DNA of 64,000 nucleotides. Origin: DATBFG01 sp036558645 (GTDB lineage Bacteria > Acidobacteriota > Terriglobia > Terriglobales > Acidobacteriaceae). The DNA lies in contig DATBFG010000088.1 of the NCBI GenBank assembly GCA_036558645.1, positions 31,081-95,080 of the forward strand, written 5' to 3'. Positions 1 through 7,790 of this stretch are shown in pieces (positions within the stretch are counted from its first letter, which is position 1; each line of letters opens with the position of its first letter). The translations under genes and the position numbers were made by a program. A model generated the notes under the pieces. It worked only from the letters and a program-made list of their open reading frames with translations. It had not been told where the DNA came from and ran no database searches.

Positions 1-528
1 AAGAGCTTTTCGTGTGGACGGCTCAGTTCCGATGCGGAAGGCGTGCATGACGCCGAGGTAGAAGAGTGACTGACGGGCGAGCGGCCTCCATTGAATGTTC
101 TGCGAAGGTTCTTCCCTAACGACAGGTGCTTTCACTGCGGGAGTGACCGGTGGCTCCGATCCCACGCCTTCGCCTCCTGACGACAATAGCCCTGCGGGTG
201 GCGAGAGGTGAAGCGAAGTGTCAAAGGGAGAAACGGGAAGATCGAACTGAGCTTCCAGTACCCGATCTTCCGCCTTGAAACTCAAGCCCTCGATGGCCTC
301 GAACTGAATACACGACGCGTGCTCCTGAGTCGGTTCGCAGAGGTGGAACTCGGCATTGTCTCGCGGGCAACACTGTTCTTGATTCTGGAAAGCGTTTGTT
401 GCCGATTCCAGAATCCATGCCGGGCGAGTACAGGATGTGCAATGGATTTCCGCCCACATGTAGGGAGCGATAAGTAAGATCGCCAAGGCGGCAGGCCGCG
501 TATTATTTCGCCCCAGTCTTCTCTTCAT
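1..528 (-). CDS. Exported protein of an unnamed acidobacterial family, 3' end cut off
   Basis: An uninterrupted reading frame runs from an ATG at 528 leftwards to the window edge (176 codons, no stop). The N-terminus MKRRLGRNNTRP followed by AALAILLIAPYMW is a basic-plus-hydrophobic export signal. A Cys-rich stretch (HCTSCTRP, later QCCPRD) and a Pro-rich linker follow, then QWRPLARQSLFYLGVMHAF and RIGTEPSTRKAL just before the edge. That last block resembles the start of a conserved membrane-protein family I recall from acidobacterial genomes (typically W-x-x-A-x-x-QS-x-x-F-LG-x-x-H-x-FR-x-x-TE-x-x-TR). No biochemical function is known to me. The ribosome-binding site before the ATG is weak, so the exact start is uncertain. 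Confidence 0.6.
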   Translation of the reverse strand, partial: MKRRLGRNNTRPAALAILLIAPYMWAEIHCTSCTRPAWILESATNAFQNQEQCCPRDNAEFHLCEPTQEHASCIQFEAIEGLSFKAEDRVLEAQFDLPVSPFDTSLHLSPPAGLLSSGGEGVGSEPPVTPAVKAPVVREEPSQNIQWRPLARQSLFYLGVMHAFRIGTEPSTRKAL

Positions 529-827
529 GCTAAGCCTGGCAAGAACCTGGTTGCTGCGCAGCCGCCAACGGGCACCTGCTCTTGAAATTTCAACCTTGGC
601 GTTACTAGTACAGATATGTGTCAGGGTACGGCAAGCGCCGTTGCTATTATCGTCAGCCGACGACGCAATCAGCCCCTGTCAATGTTCTCAGTTTTGCAAT
701 CCGATAATAGAACCCGCAAGTCTCCTTTTTGACTCGATGGTGTGAGGTTGATTCTCAAGGGGTGATTCTCTCATTCGGCAAGGTTCACGGAGCGCTTGCA
801 TGGGCTCCCGCGCGAAGGGGGGGCAGG
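529..827. other. Intergenic region between divergent genes
   Basis: About 300 bases separate the divergent genes at 528 (minus) and 828 (plus). It presumably holds promoters for both. Short frames crossing it show no export signal, ribosome-binding site or recognisable motif. I see no repeat or hairpin of note. Confidence 0.4.
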
Positions 828-1472
828 TTGATTCGTAACTCAGTGATCATCGCAATGTTGGTGATATCGTCGGCATTCTGTGCCGAAGGGCAAGAACCCG
901 GTCGCTGGAACTTTCATGTGGGCGGCGGAATCGGTTTTCCACAAGCTACTACTGGGGACTTTGTCGGGGATGCCGCACATCTGGAGATCGGCGCCGGACC
1001 GAACCTGACCAGCCACGTGGGGATTGCGGGCGAGTTCATGTGACACGACCTACCTATCAAGCAGAGTGTAATCGATGCCTTCGACGTTCCCGATGCCGGC
1101 GCCCGCGTATACACAGTGACTTTGAATGCCATTGTTCGAATTCCGACGCATGGACGAATGGGCTTTTATGCCATCGGTGGTGGAGGATGGTATCACCGTT
1201 CGGGTGAGGTAACTGCGCCGGCCCTGGTGCCAGGCACGAAGTGCCCGATCTTCTGGGAGTGGTGGGGCACGTGCGTGAGTGGCTTGTGGCCAACGAATGT
1301 GGTCTTAGCCTCAGCCAGTAGCGACGCGTTCGGCGGCAATATCGGCGGAGGTATCACCTACCGCTTGGGATCAGGTCCTCTCAGTTTCTATACCGAGGTT
1401 CGCTACCACCATGCGTCGCACAACCAGGTGGATACAGATTTGTTGCCGGTATCGTTCGGGCTTCGCTGGTAG
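828..1472 (+). pseudogene. Outer-membrane beta-barrel protein with in-frame TGA stop
   Basis: A signal peptide (IRNSVIIAMLVISSAFCAEGQ) begins at a TTG at 828, preceded by the purine-rich GAAGGGGGGG. The barrel-like sequence continues as WNFHVGGGIGFPQ and ends FYTEVRYHH...LLPVSFGLRW, with the aromatic C-terminal residue typical of outer-membrane barrels. A TGA at 1041-1043 splits the frame: the text before it ends GEFM and the text after it resumes in the same frame as HDLPIKQSVIDAF. Homologous acidobacterial barrels, as I recall them, read EFMW at this place, so TGG to TGA (Trp to stop) is the likely change. Everything after the stop stays in frame to the natural end, so this is either a very recent nonsense mutation or a base-call error. 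The N-terminal remnant alone could not form a barrel. Confidence 0.7.
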
Positions 1473-1629
1473 AGACCCCGCTTTTAACAGTTTCCGGCAA
1501 GTCTGCTGGAGATATCATAATCCTCGAAATTTCGCGATTTTCTGAACCCTGTTTGTTATTTGCGCTATCAGGTCGCGGAACAGAGGGAAGCTTTTCGACT
1601 ACGCCATCGCATCGCAAGTCAGGTGGATC

Positions 1630-1776
1630 ATGAAACGCGTCACTGCCTGTTTCCTCATTTCACTATTTACCGTGGGGACCTTGCATGCGAGTGTAGCCCG
1701 TGCCGGAGGGACAGATCGAGTTGCGGCACACATTACCGTCCTTACTACCAAGGAACGACCCTTGTCCACCAAATAG
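1630..1776 (+). CDS. Small exported peptide, 48 residues, unknown function
   Basis: An ATG at 1630 follows AGGTGG by four bases. The product is 48 residues: MKRVTACFLISLFTVGTLHA is a clear signal peptide with a likely cleavage after A-R-A or H-A, followed by a short polar tail ending KERPLSTK. I recognise no family. The good Shine-Dalgarno spacing and the well-formed signal sequence favour a real small gene. The alternative is that it is the 5' stub of a decayed gene, which would fit the two broken neighbours. Confidence 0.45.
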   Translation: MKRVTACFLISLFTVGTLHASVARAGGTDRVAAHITVLTTKERPLSTK

Positions 1777-1821
1777 TTACTTATCCGTAAGCGAGGGTCT
1801 CAAACGGGCATCCAAGTTGCG

Positions 1822-2675
1822 CTAAGCGGCGGTGCCCAGCCCTCGCGCATTGCCGGCAGAATCCAAGACCCCGCGCACTGAATAGTGCTGCTCCGGCACA
1901 GAGAACCCGGCCTGTTGAAAGGTCTCGCGAATCAGTCGATTTGTATCGAAGTAAACCTGCCAATAGTGTTCATTGCTGCAGAAGGGGCGAATCGCGAGCA
2001 GCGGTCCTGCCAGATTGAACTGCAGTATTTCGATCACAGGTGCTGGAGTAGCGAGAACATTTGGAATGCGCTGCAGTCCTTCCTTCAGAACACGTATGGC
2101 AGCCTGATGATCGGTAGAATGCGAGATTTGAGCCTGGAGATCTACGCGGCGGTAGTCATTGGCACTGAAATTCTGAATCGTGTACGCAAAGATCTTGCTG
2201 TTACCCACGATGGTGACAACGTGATCGGGAGTATGGAAGGTTGTCCCAAACAGGCCGATCGACTCCACCGAGCCGGTAATGCCTCCGGCACTGACGATGT
2301 CTCCGACCTTGAACGGACGCAGGACAATGGGAACAGCCCGGCGGCGAAGTTCGATAGCAACCCGCTCCAGGCGGCACCGATGGCAATACCAATTCCAGCT
2401 AGGAGGGCCGCGAATGTTGCGGTCTCGACTCCAAGATATCCGAGCAGCGCAACGACGAGGACGATGTTGAGGAGGACACTCAAGCTCGATCGGATGTAAT
2501 TCACGATCGTCGAGTCGAATTGTTGTCTGTTGAGCGCCCGTGTCAATAGAGATCCGCACAACTTGATGAGCCATCTTCCGATAATGAAGAGGGCGATGGC
2601 ACCCAGGACCTTAAGGCCGACTGCGGTGAGAATTGCCAAGGCGGTCTGCGTTACGGCACCAGCATCAATAGCCAC
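1822..2675 (-). pseudogene. Small MscS-type mechanosensitive channel, frameshifted
   Basis: From ATG 2675 the protein begins MAIDAGAVTQTALAIL and contains two or three membrane segments, then the pore-lining helix region LLAGIGIAIGAAWSGLLSNF, typical of MscS TM3. At about 2329-2334 the frame breaks: upstream reads NFAAGLFP, and the expected continuation IVLRPFKVGDIVSAGG (the MscS beta domain) lies in the neighbouring minus-strand frame, running to a stop at 1822. Loss of a single C in the run encoding F-P-I explains it. Together the halves give about 284 residues, normal for a minimal MscS. The channel would release osmolytes during hypo-osmotic shock. Either the gene is inactive or the sequence has a one-base error. 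Two copies of the recurring palindrome lie just upstream (2780-2853). Confidence 0.8.
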
Positions 2676-2779
2676 ATTACCCTCCCGTCAGAGCGGATCA
2701 AGCCAACAAGGATCTCAATCGCCACTTGACTTCCCGCATGAATATCACGGCAGCCTAGTCGTCAAACAACCGAAATCCC

Positions 2780-2799
2780 AACTGTCAAGTTTGTCAGTG
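2780..2799. promoter_or_regulatory. Recurring palindromic operator, copy 1
   Basis: AACTGTCA-AGTT-TGTCAGTG. The left half matches the consensus AACTGTCA at 8/8 and the right half matches TGACAGTT at 6/8. It lies about 105 bases upstream of the MscS start at 2675 on the minus strand. Confidence 0.55.
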
Positions 2800-2833
2800 A
2801 GCATGGTGTGAAGGACTGTGGGGAAGGATTGTT

Positions 2834-2853
2834 AACTGTCATATCTGACAGTT
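2834..2853. promoter_or_regulatory. Recurring palindromic operator, copy 2 (perfect)
   Basis: AACTGTCA-TATC-TGACAGTT, a perfect 8-4-8 inverted repeat centred 54 bases from copy 1 and about 100 bases upstream of the Spy-like gene. No T-run follows, so it is not a terminator. Confidence 0.75.
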
Positions 2854-2950
2854 GCTGCCTGCGTGGCTCAGTTACTAGCCTTTTGGAGTTTGGCAGCGGA
2901 GAGTCTTGTTCTCCCCTTGAATTCTCGGCGCTGCGCATGGGATGTCAAAA

Positions 2951-3343
2951 ATGAAAAACTGTTGGCTACTGATTCTCACCTTGGCTTTGGTTACTACACT
3001 CCATGCACAGCAGGATATGGAGGCCACCAAACAGGCACTACAGACGGGTGGCAGTACCTATTTCACCGCGAAGATCGACAACCTGACCCAGCAATTGCAA
3101 CTCACGGAGGAGCAGCAAGCGAAGATCAGGCCGATCGCCGAACAGGAAACAGGATATCTCGAGCAGATTCGAGGAAACTCAGTGCTCTCGAGAAAAGAGA
3201 AGTTGAAAAAATTGGAAGAGGTAGTGAAGGAGACGGACGCGCAAATGAAGCCAATGCTGTCGCCTGAACAATGGCAGAAGCTGCAGGATTTGAGAAAGCA
3301 TCAGAAGAGTGAATTAAAGAAATACGCGAACGAAAAGTCCTGA
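2951..3343 (+). CDS. Spy/CpxP-like periplasmic protein
   Basis: A 130-residue protein with signal peptide MKNCWLLILTLALVTTLHAQ. The mature part is almost entirely helical and charged: LTQQLQLTEEQQAKIRPI near residue 50 and MLSPEQWQKLQDLRKHQ near residue 105 are the paired L-T-x-x-Q-type repeats of the Spy/CpxP superfamily. Such proteins act in the periplasm as ATP-independent chaperones or stress sensors. I chose the ATG at 2951 because the signal sequence starts there; an in-frame ATG nine bases upstream adds only MSK. The perfect palindrome at 2834-2853 sits in its upstream region, suggesting control by the same regulator as the other stress genes. Family assignment rests on repeat pattern and size only. 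Confidence 0.75.
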   Translation: MKNCWLLILTLALVTTLHAQQDMEATKQALQTGGSTYFTAKIDNLTQQLQLTEEQQAKIRPIAEQETGYLEQIRGNSVLSRKEKLKKLEEVVKETDAQMKPMLSPEQWQKLQDLRKHQKSELKKYANEKS

Positions 3344-3365
3344 TCCGTACCCTGTCGAATTACTG

Positions 3366-3785
3366 CTAGGCGCCGCCGTTGCAAGAAATAAAGGTTTCTC
3401 CCGTTAACGCACTCTCGATTGCACGGTTTAAATCCGTATTCATCTTGCGTTTGAAGACGTATGCGTGGGCTCCCGCTTCCATGGCTGCCCGTACGTAGTC
3501 TCGATCCTCCATGCCCGTCAGCATTACGATCTTAGACGTGTTCTTCGCAGAACGTAGGCGCCTTGCGATCATGATTCCATCCAGACCCGGCAAGAGGATA
3601 TCAAGCAACACGACGTGCGGCTGGTGTTCTAGCACGGCCCTCAGCGCCTCCTCACCATGCTGATGGATTCCAATCACATCGAAGCGGTCGCCCAGTTTGC
3701 GGACGATGGCTTGCACCATCTCCTCGTTGTCCTCAGCAATGAGCACACGAGGCTTCGTGTCGATTGTGCGAATTTCCATGAACAT
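3366..3785 (-). CDS. Single-domain response regulator (receiver only)
   Basis: 139 residues that are a receiver domain and nothing else. Acidic pocket E18-D19, phospho-acceptor D62 in VVLLDILLPGLDG, T90 in KIVMLTG and K112 in YVFKRK are all present, so phosphorylation should work. There is no output domain. It is the second gene after the CRP/FNR regulator (88 bases downstream on the same strand), so the two probably form an operon. Receiver-only proteins act as phosphate shuttles or bind partner proteins. A partner kinase could be the sensor encoded at 5039. A second initiator ATG lies two codons inside the chosen start. Confidence 0.85.
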   Translation of the reverse strand: MFMEIRTIDTKPRVLIAEDNEEMVQAIVRKLGDRFDVIGIHQHGEEALRAVLEHQPHVVLLDILLPGLDGIMIARRLRSAKNTSKIVMLTGMEDRDYVRAAMEAGAHAYVFKRKMNTDLNRAIESALTGETFISCNGGA

Positions 3786-3872
3786 GGGATGAAGAGATGG
3801 TAGTGCGAGCGCGAAGAAAGTTCGTTGCGCGGGAGCAATGAAGAAGAAGTCAGTTTGCGGCGAGGAGTGATG

Positions 3873-4550
3873 CTAACTGGCGAGAAGCTTTTCGGGTGCT
3901 TGAATCAATACTTTGCCTCTCTTTTTTTCTATGGCACCCAATCGTTCCCAACGGCTCAGCAGACGACTCGCGGTGAATGGACTGACATCGGCCAGGCCGC
4001 TGAGCTGCTCATTCGTGATGTCGACCTGGACTCCGCCGTGATGGACGTTACCGGCGTCGTCGCCTAACTTTAGGAGAGTGTTCGCGAGTCTTTGTTCCGC
4101 GGTCTTAGTCAGCAAGCCGGCGTGACGTCTGACAAACTCAGCCAGGTAGAGCAAAGCAACGCGAAGAGAGTTGTCCCCGAGCTGCGGATACTCCTTTAGC
4201 AACCCACGCAATGTAGCATGTGACCAGACGTAAAATTCGGAGTCCTCGACGGTCTCTGCGGTTCCCATATAATCGAGGGGCTGGTTAAGTAGCGAGGCAA
4301 TGCCGAAGGCGTCTCCGGGGACAAGCCACCGCAATAACAACTCAACACCGTTGTGGCTCAATCGATAAAATTTGGCTCTTCCGGAAGCAAGAAGATACAA
4401 ATGCGTTGCGGGACCCGCAGCATGAATAACAAATTCCTTCGGCGACGTTTTTCGGACTTCTGCGGCGCGCAGGATAGCTGCCTTAGCTTCGTGGGAGAGG
4501 TCAGCCAGAATCTTCGACTCCAACAGTGTTGTCGGCAACATCGTCATCAT
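3873..4550 (-). CDS. CRP/FNR-family transcriptional regulator
   Basis: 225 residues. Residues about 15-125 form the cyclic-nucleotide-binding-like beta roll (FVIHAAGPATHLYLLASGRA, then LVPGDAFGIASLL). A long dimerisation helix follows and then a C-terminal winged helix-turn-helix, DITNEQLSGLADVSPFTASR, continuing LLSRWERLGAIEKKRG. The FNR-type N-terminal Cys cluster is absent, so an iron-sulphur sensor is unlikely; the canonical cAMP-contact Arg-Ser pair of CRP is also not evident, so the effector is unknown. It is encoded upstream of the receiver-only gene and diverges from the sensor kinase, with a perfect palindrome (4839-4858) between them. A CRP-type dimer is a natural candidate to bind that symmetric site, but this is inference. 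Confidence 0.9.
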   Translation of the reverse strand: MMTMLPTTLLESKILADLSHEAKAAILRAAEVRKTSPKEFVIHAAGPATHLYLLASGRAKFYRLSHNGVELLLRWLVPGDAFGIASLLNQPLDYMGTAETVEDSEFYVWSHATLRGLLKEYPQLGDNSLRVALLYLAEFVRRHAGLLTKTAEQRLANTLLKLGDDAGNVHHGGVQVDITNEQLSGLADVSPFTASRLLSRWERLGAIEKKRGKVLIQAPEKLLAS

Positions 4551-5038
4551 TTCCGTATGCCCCTCGGCAGGTACTCCCAGGAGAGTTGATTAACCTGCAT
4601 CACTCCCCCGGTGAGATCTTGACCTCTGACCTCGCCCAATCGTCACCATGCGACCTATCCCACATCGCAAGACATAAAAACAAAGACACAGGTCAGGGCC
4701 GCCAGTGACCTTCCGCATCATGTTTTGCTGTCTGAACATCGGCCATCGGTATGCACAGATCCCGGAGAGGTCTCATCAATTCTGGGGTTGGTGACAAAAC
4801 CATCCTTATAGTTTGTGTAGCCATTATCGGGTACTCACAACTGTCAATTTTGACAGTTCCGGTTTTAGCCTGGCTCCTACTGAATGAATACTGAGCCCCC
4901 CTACGTATTTCTTGCGAATCTCAACTGTGTCTTGACAGCGGAAAGGCAATCACCAATGATTGTCATCCTTGGTCACGGACACGCCAACAACGACTGGTTG
5001 ACAGTAATGAGCACTACCTTGGAGAAAGAGGTCACTTA
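4551..5038. other. Divergent intergenic region with operator
   Basis: 488 bases between the CRP/FNR regulator (minus) and the sensor kinase (plus). It contains the perfect palindrome at 4839-4858. Weaker fragments of the same motif occur further right, for example TGACAGTA at 4999-5006, without a matching left half. No credible small gene was seen. Confidence 0.5.
4839..4858. promoter_or_regulatory. Recurring palindromic operator, copy 3 (perfect)
   Basis: AACTGTCA-ATTT-TGACAGTT, a perfect 8-4-8 inverted repeat between the divergent CRP/FNR and sensor-kinase genes, about 180 bases from the kinase start and 290 from the regulator start. Confidence 0.75.
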
Positions 5039-6928
5039 ATGCGACGTACAGGCCCGGCTTCGAGACTTACCCCGAATCAACTCATGATTATGGGGCTTGA
5101 CCCGGAGCAGGGAAAAGTTCTCGCCACATTGAATTCACTACCCAAAGCTTGTACTTCACAGGGCGATTTGGCGACTAAGATTCGCTTGCGCGGTGACCGT
5201 GTTGCTGGTCTATTACGGGATCTGCGACATCGTGGCTTAGTGCACACGTATACGACCTCGCGATATACGAGGGTGGAGATTACTCCTGCAGGCCGGAGCA
5301 TCCTGACCTCCGCGCGAACTGTTCCCCCATCTGCTGCAGACATGCTGGTGAAGCCCTATCTTCTTGAAAAGTTGATTTCGCAGTTTTCGACCGAGATGGC
5401 CTCCGGAGATCCGGAACCCCTCGGCGCGATCATTGAACACGGATTGCAGCGGGCGCTGAAGCTCCTCGGTGCCGATCGTGTTTGCTGGTATATGAAGCAT
5501 AAAAACTCCACGATGATGGAGCGGATCTATTCGGTCCATCGATCCGGCACGCAAGAGTCTCCTTCCTCGGTTAATGTCGAGCAGATCCCATATGCGTTCC
5601 AATATCTTGAGCAAGGGGGATCTCTGGTTCTGCAAGGTCCCGACGACCTGCCAGCTGAAGCGAAGTGTGATCGCGAATTCTTCCGGAAATCTGCTATCGA
5701 TACCTTGGTTCTGATTCCCTCGAGTTGTGGCACGAATACGCTGGGCATCCTGGGTGTTGCAGCCCAGCCAAAAAGGGCAGGCCGCATCGGAGAGTATCTG
5801 GGTCAGTTAAGCACACTAAATAACCTGATCGTGACCGCCGTGGAGCGTCAGATTGTGCGGAAGTGGCTGGCCGAGAGCGAACAAAGATTTCGTGCCCTGT
5901 TCCATGCCGCGCCTGTCGGCATCGCGCTTGAGGATTCTGGCGGATCGCTGCTATTTGTGAACCCGAGCTTCTGCAATATGTTGGGATACTCTGCGGAAGA
6001 ACTTCGAGGTAAGCGTTGTACACAGCTCTCGCACCCTGAAGATGTGAAGATCGAATCACTTCTGTTCAAGAAATTGATGGCGGGAGAGATTCCCAGTTAC
6101 GTCATTGAAAAGCGGTTCCTGCGAAAAGATGGACGGGAAGTCTGGAGTCGCGTGCACATTTCTCTCCAGAAAAGCGATGGAGCCTCTCCGCTGGTGATTG
6201 GCATGACGGAAGACATCTCAGCGCAGAAAGCGACGACCGAAGAGCTTCATCAAGCTGAAGCAGAGCTGCAACAGTTGGCTCATCGACTGATTCAAGTGCA
6301 GGACGAGGAACGGCGAAGAATCAGCCGCGAGCTACACGACGATCTTGGCCAGCGACTATCTCTATTTGCAATTGAGCTTGATTTATTGAAGAACTCCCTT
6401 GCGGCATTAGGGCATCATCGTGAGGAAAAGCAAGTTTCAGACCTCCACCTCCAGGCAGATGAGCTCACCCGGGATGTCCATGAGCTTTCTCACGAACTCC
6501 ACTCCGGCAAATTACAGCATGTCGGACTCCGGGCAGCATTGCACGATCTTTGCAATCACGTCTCGGTGCGACATCACGTAAATATGGATTTTGGGGAAAA
6601 CTCCTTCCGTCTGCCGCCAGAAGTGGAGTTGTGCCTGTTTCGGGTGGCACAGGAAGCTCTGAATAATGTCATCAAACACAGCAATGCTAAGGACGTGGCT
6701 GTGAAGCTGAGTATGGCGGGTGAAAAAGTCCAGTTGCAAATCAAGGACAATGGAACTGGGTTTGATCCAGCAGGTTCTTTCTCGGGGATTGGCATCGTTA
6801 GCATGCGAGAGCGATTGCGGATGATCGGGGGTAGCCTGGGTTTGCAGTCTTCTTCTGGCGGAGGCACAGCGGTGACGGCTGAGGTGAGCGTGCCCGCGCA
6901 CGTCCTAAGCTCGGGTACAGCCGCCTAG
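5039..6928 (+). CDS. Soluble PAS-GAF sensor histidine kinase with N-terminal winged helix
   Basis: 629 residues with no membrane segment, so a cytoplasmic sensor. Residues 1-95 look like a MarR/TrmB-type winged helix (LATKIRLRGDRVAGLLRDLR, then the wing YTTSRYTRVEITPAG). A GAF-like region follows at about 110-270, then a PAS domain at about 283-397 (FRALFHAAPVGIALEDSGG ... GYSAEELRGK). The HisKA_3 helix carries phospho-acceptor H433 in RRRISRELHDDLGQ, and the C-terminal HATPase has the N-box EALNNVIKH and G-box DNGTGFD. This is the NarX/DegS-type core, whose usual partners are NarL-type regulators; two such regulators lie at 14344 and 17861. A winged helix fused to a histidine kinase is unusual. 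A perfect palindrome lies 180 bases upstream. Confidence 0.9.
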   Translation: MRRTGPASRLTPNQLMIMGLDPEQGKVLATLNSLPKACTSQGDLATKIRLRGDRVAGLLRDLRHRGLVHTYTTSRYTRVEITPAGRSILTSARTVPPSAADMLVKPYLLEKLISQFSTEMASGDPEPLGAIIEHGLQRALKLLGADRVCWYMKHKNSTMMERIYSVHRSGTQESPSSVNVEQIPYAFQYLEQGGSLVLQGPDDLPAEAKCDREFFRKSAIDTLVLIPSSCGTNTLGILGVAAQPKRAGRIGEYLGQLSTLNNLIVTAVERQIVRKWLAESEQRFRALFHAAPVGIALEDSGGSLLFVNPSFCNMLGYSAEELRGKRCTQLSHPEDVKIESLLFKKLMAGEIPSYVIEKRFLRKDGREVWSRVHISLQKSDGASPLVIGMTEDISAQKATTEELHQAEAELQQLAHRLIQVQDEERRRISRELHDDLGQRLSLFAIELDLLKNSLAALGHHREEKQVSDLHLQADELTRDVHELSHELHSGKLQHVGLRAALHDLCNHVSVRHHVNMDFGENSFRLPPEVELCLFRVAQEALNNVIKHSNAKDVAVKLSMAGEKVQLQIKDNGTGFDPAGSFSGIGIVSMRERLRMIGGSLGLQSSSGGGTAVTAEVSVPAHVLSSGTAA

Positions 6929-7035
6929 CCTCGGAAGAAGAACGTCACCCCAAATGAACTTCCATTAGACTCTCTCGATTCTTCCTTTTCGCGTATTTCT
7001 TGCACAACCTGGATCATTGGTTCGCGACCGCACCC

Positions 7036-7069
7036 CCAAACCAGGTGTCCTGCCAAACCAGGTGTCCTG
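7036..7069. repeat. 17-bp tandem duplication
   Basis: CCAAACCAGGTGTCCTG occurs twice head to tail (7036-7052 and 7053-7069) with no mismatch. It lies downstream of the kinase gene; probably a replication slippage product or a short repeat-binding site. Confidence 0.8.
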
Positions 7070-7140
7070 AATCGGCGCTCCTCTCTCCGCAGGTCAGCCA
7101 AAACCGGTTCTGTTACTTCTACAAGTAAGATTCTGAAAAT

Positions 7141-7160
7141 TCCTGTCTGTTGTAACAGTT
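7141..7160. promoter_or_regulatory. Recurring palindromic operator, degenerate copy 4
   Basis: TCCTGTCT-GTTG-TAACAGTT: left half 5/8, right half 7/8 against the consensus. It is about 370 bases upstream of the GlsB-like gene, so its target is unclear. Confidence 0.35.
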
Positions 7161-7527
7161 GTCTTCTGTAACGAACTGACGTACAAACATCGAGTTCTCG
7201 TGCCGCAGTGCGGCGTTGGAGTAAAAGAACATGTGCATTGTCGAAGACCCTATTCTTTCCTGGGCGGTCACGAAAGCGTTTTTGATTGTGGTATCCGGGT
7301 TCGGGTCTGTCCTGGGTTTGGCGTGGGCCGGTTCACGGAAGATATTTCCTAATTGAGTCCGGCGTACTTGAGGCAGCCGACAGTTTGTTGACGGTTTCAT
7401 CGCGATTCTTCATGCGGACGATCGCTTTCCACTATGCTCATTTCGTGAAAGCAGGCGTCATTGATAACCGAAAATGTCCTTGCAGTTTTTCCTGATGACT
7501 CACAACTAACTCTCTGTGGAGGACGTC

Positions 7528-7785
7528 ATGTTCAGTCTGCTTTGGACAGCGCTGATTGGATTGATTGTCGGGGCCATTGCCAAGCTCATCATGCCGGGTA
7601 AGGATCCAGGAGGCATATGGGTGACCATGCTGCTTGGCATCGCAGGTTCTTTTCTCGCCACCTGGCTGGGACAACTCATGGGCGTGACAAGGGAGGGTCA
7701 GACCGCAGGGTTTATCATGTCAATTCTTGGCGCGCTGATCTTACTCGCGGTCTACCACATGATCAGGAAGAGAAAGACCGCATAG
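7528..7785 (+). CDS. GlsB/YeaQ/YmgE-family membrane protein
   Basis: 85 residues starting MFSLLWTALIGLIVGAIAKL, with three hydrophobic helices and the family's glycine-rich pattern (GLIVGAIAKLIMPGKDPGG, then MLLGIAGSFLATWLG). A GGAGG sits six bases before the ATG at 7528, which decides the start over an upstream in-frame GTG. Members of this transglycosylase-associated family are small inner-membrane proteins induced in stationary phase or by stress; the molecular role is not established. It lies among other stress-type genes. Confidence 0.88.
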   Translation: MFSLLWTALIGLIVGAIAKLIMPGKDPGGIWVTMLLGIAGSFLATWLGQLMGVTREGQTAGFIMSILGALILLAVYHMIRKRKTA

Positions 7786-7790
7786 TTTTA

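Larger units (their letters stand above)
6929..7527. other. Intergenic region with tandem repeat and weak operator
   Basis: About 600 bases. It holds a 17-bp perfect tandem duplication (7036-7069), a degenerate copy of the palindrome (7141-7160), and a possible 41-codon frame at 7231-7356 (MCIVEDPILSW..., one hydrophobic helix) that lacks a ribosome-binding site. Nothing else is supported. Confidence 0.4.

Noticed and set aside
1041..1043. TGA as selenocysteine or programmed readthrough
   Set aside because: The protein is a structural barrel, homologs as I recall have Trp, and I saw no selenocysteine insertion hairpin downstream.
1885..2499. 204-codon plus-strand frame opposite the MscS gene
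   Set aside because: Antisense to a recognisable MscS on the minus strand; its translation has no domain or start signal.
2834..2853. The palindromes as transcription terminators
   Set aside because: No T-run follows, and the copies are found upstream of genes, often between divergent pairs.
2863..3267. Plus-strand open frame overlapping the Spy-like gene
   Set aside because: No signal sequence or recognisable domain; the overlapping frame at 2951 has a signal peptide and the Spy-like helical repeats.
7231..7356. Possible 41-codon membrane peptide
   Set aside because: One hydrophobic helix but no ribosome-binding site, no conservation evidence and no neighbour that would need it; mentioned only in the gap description.
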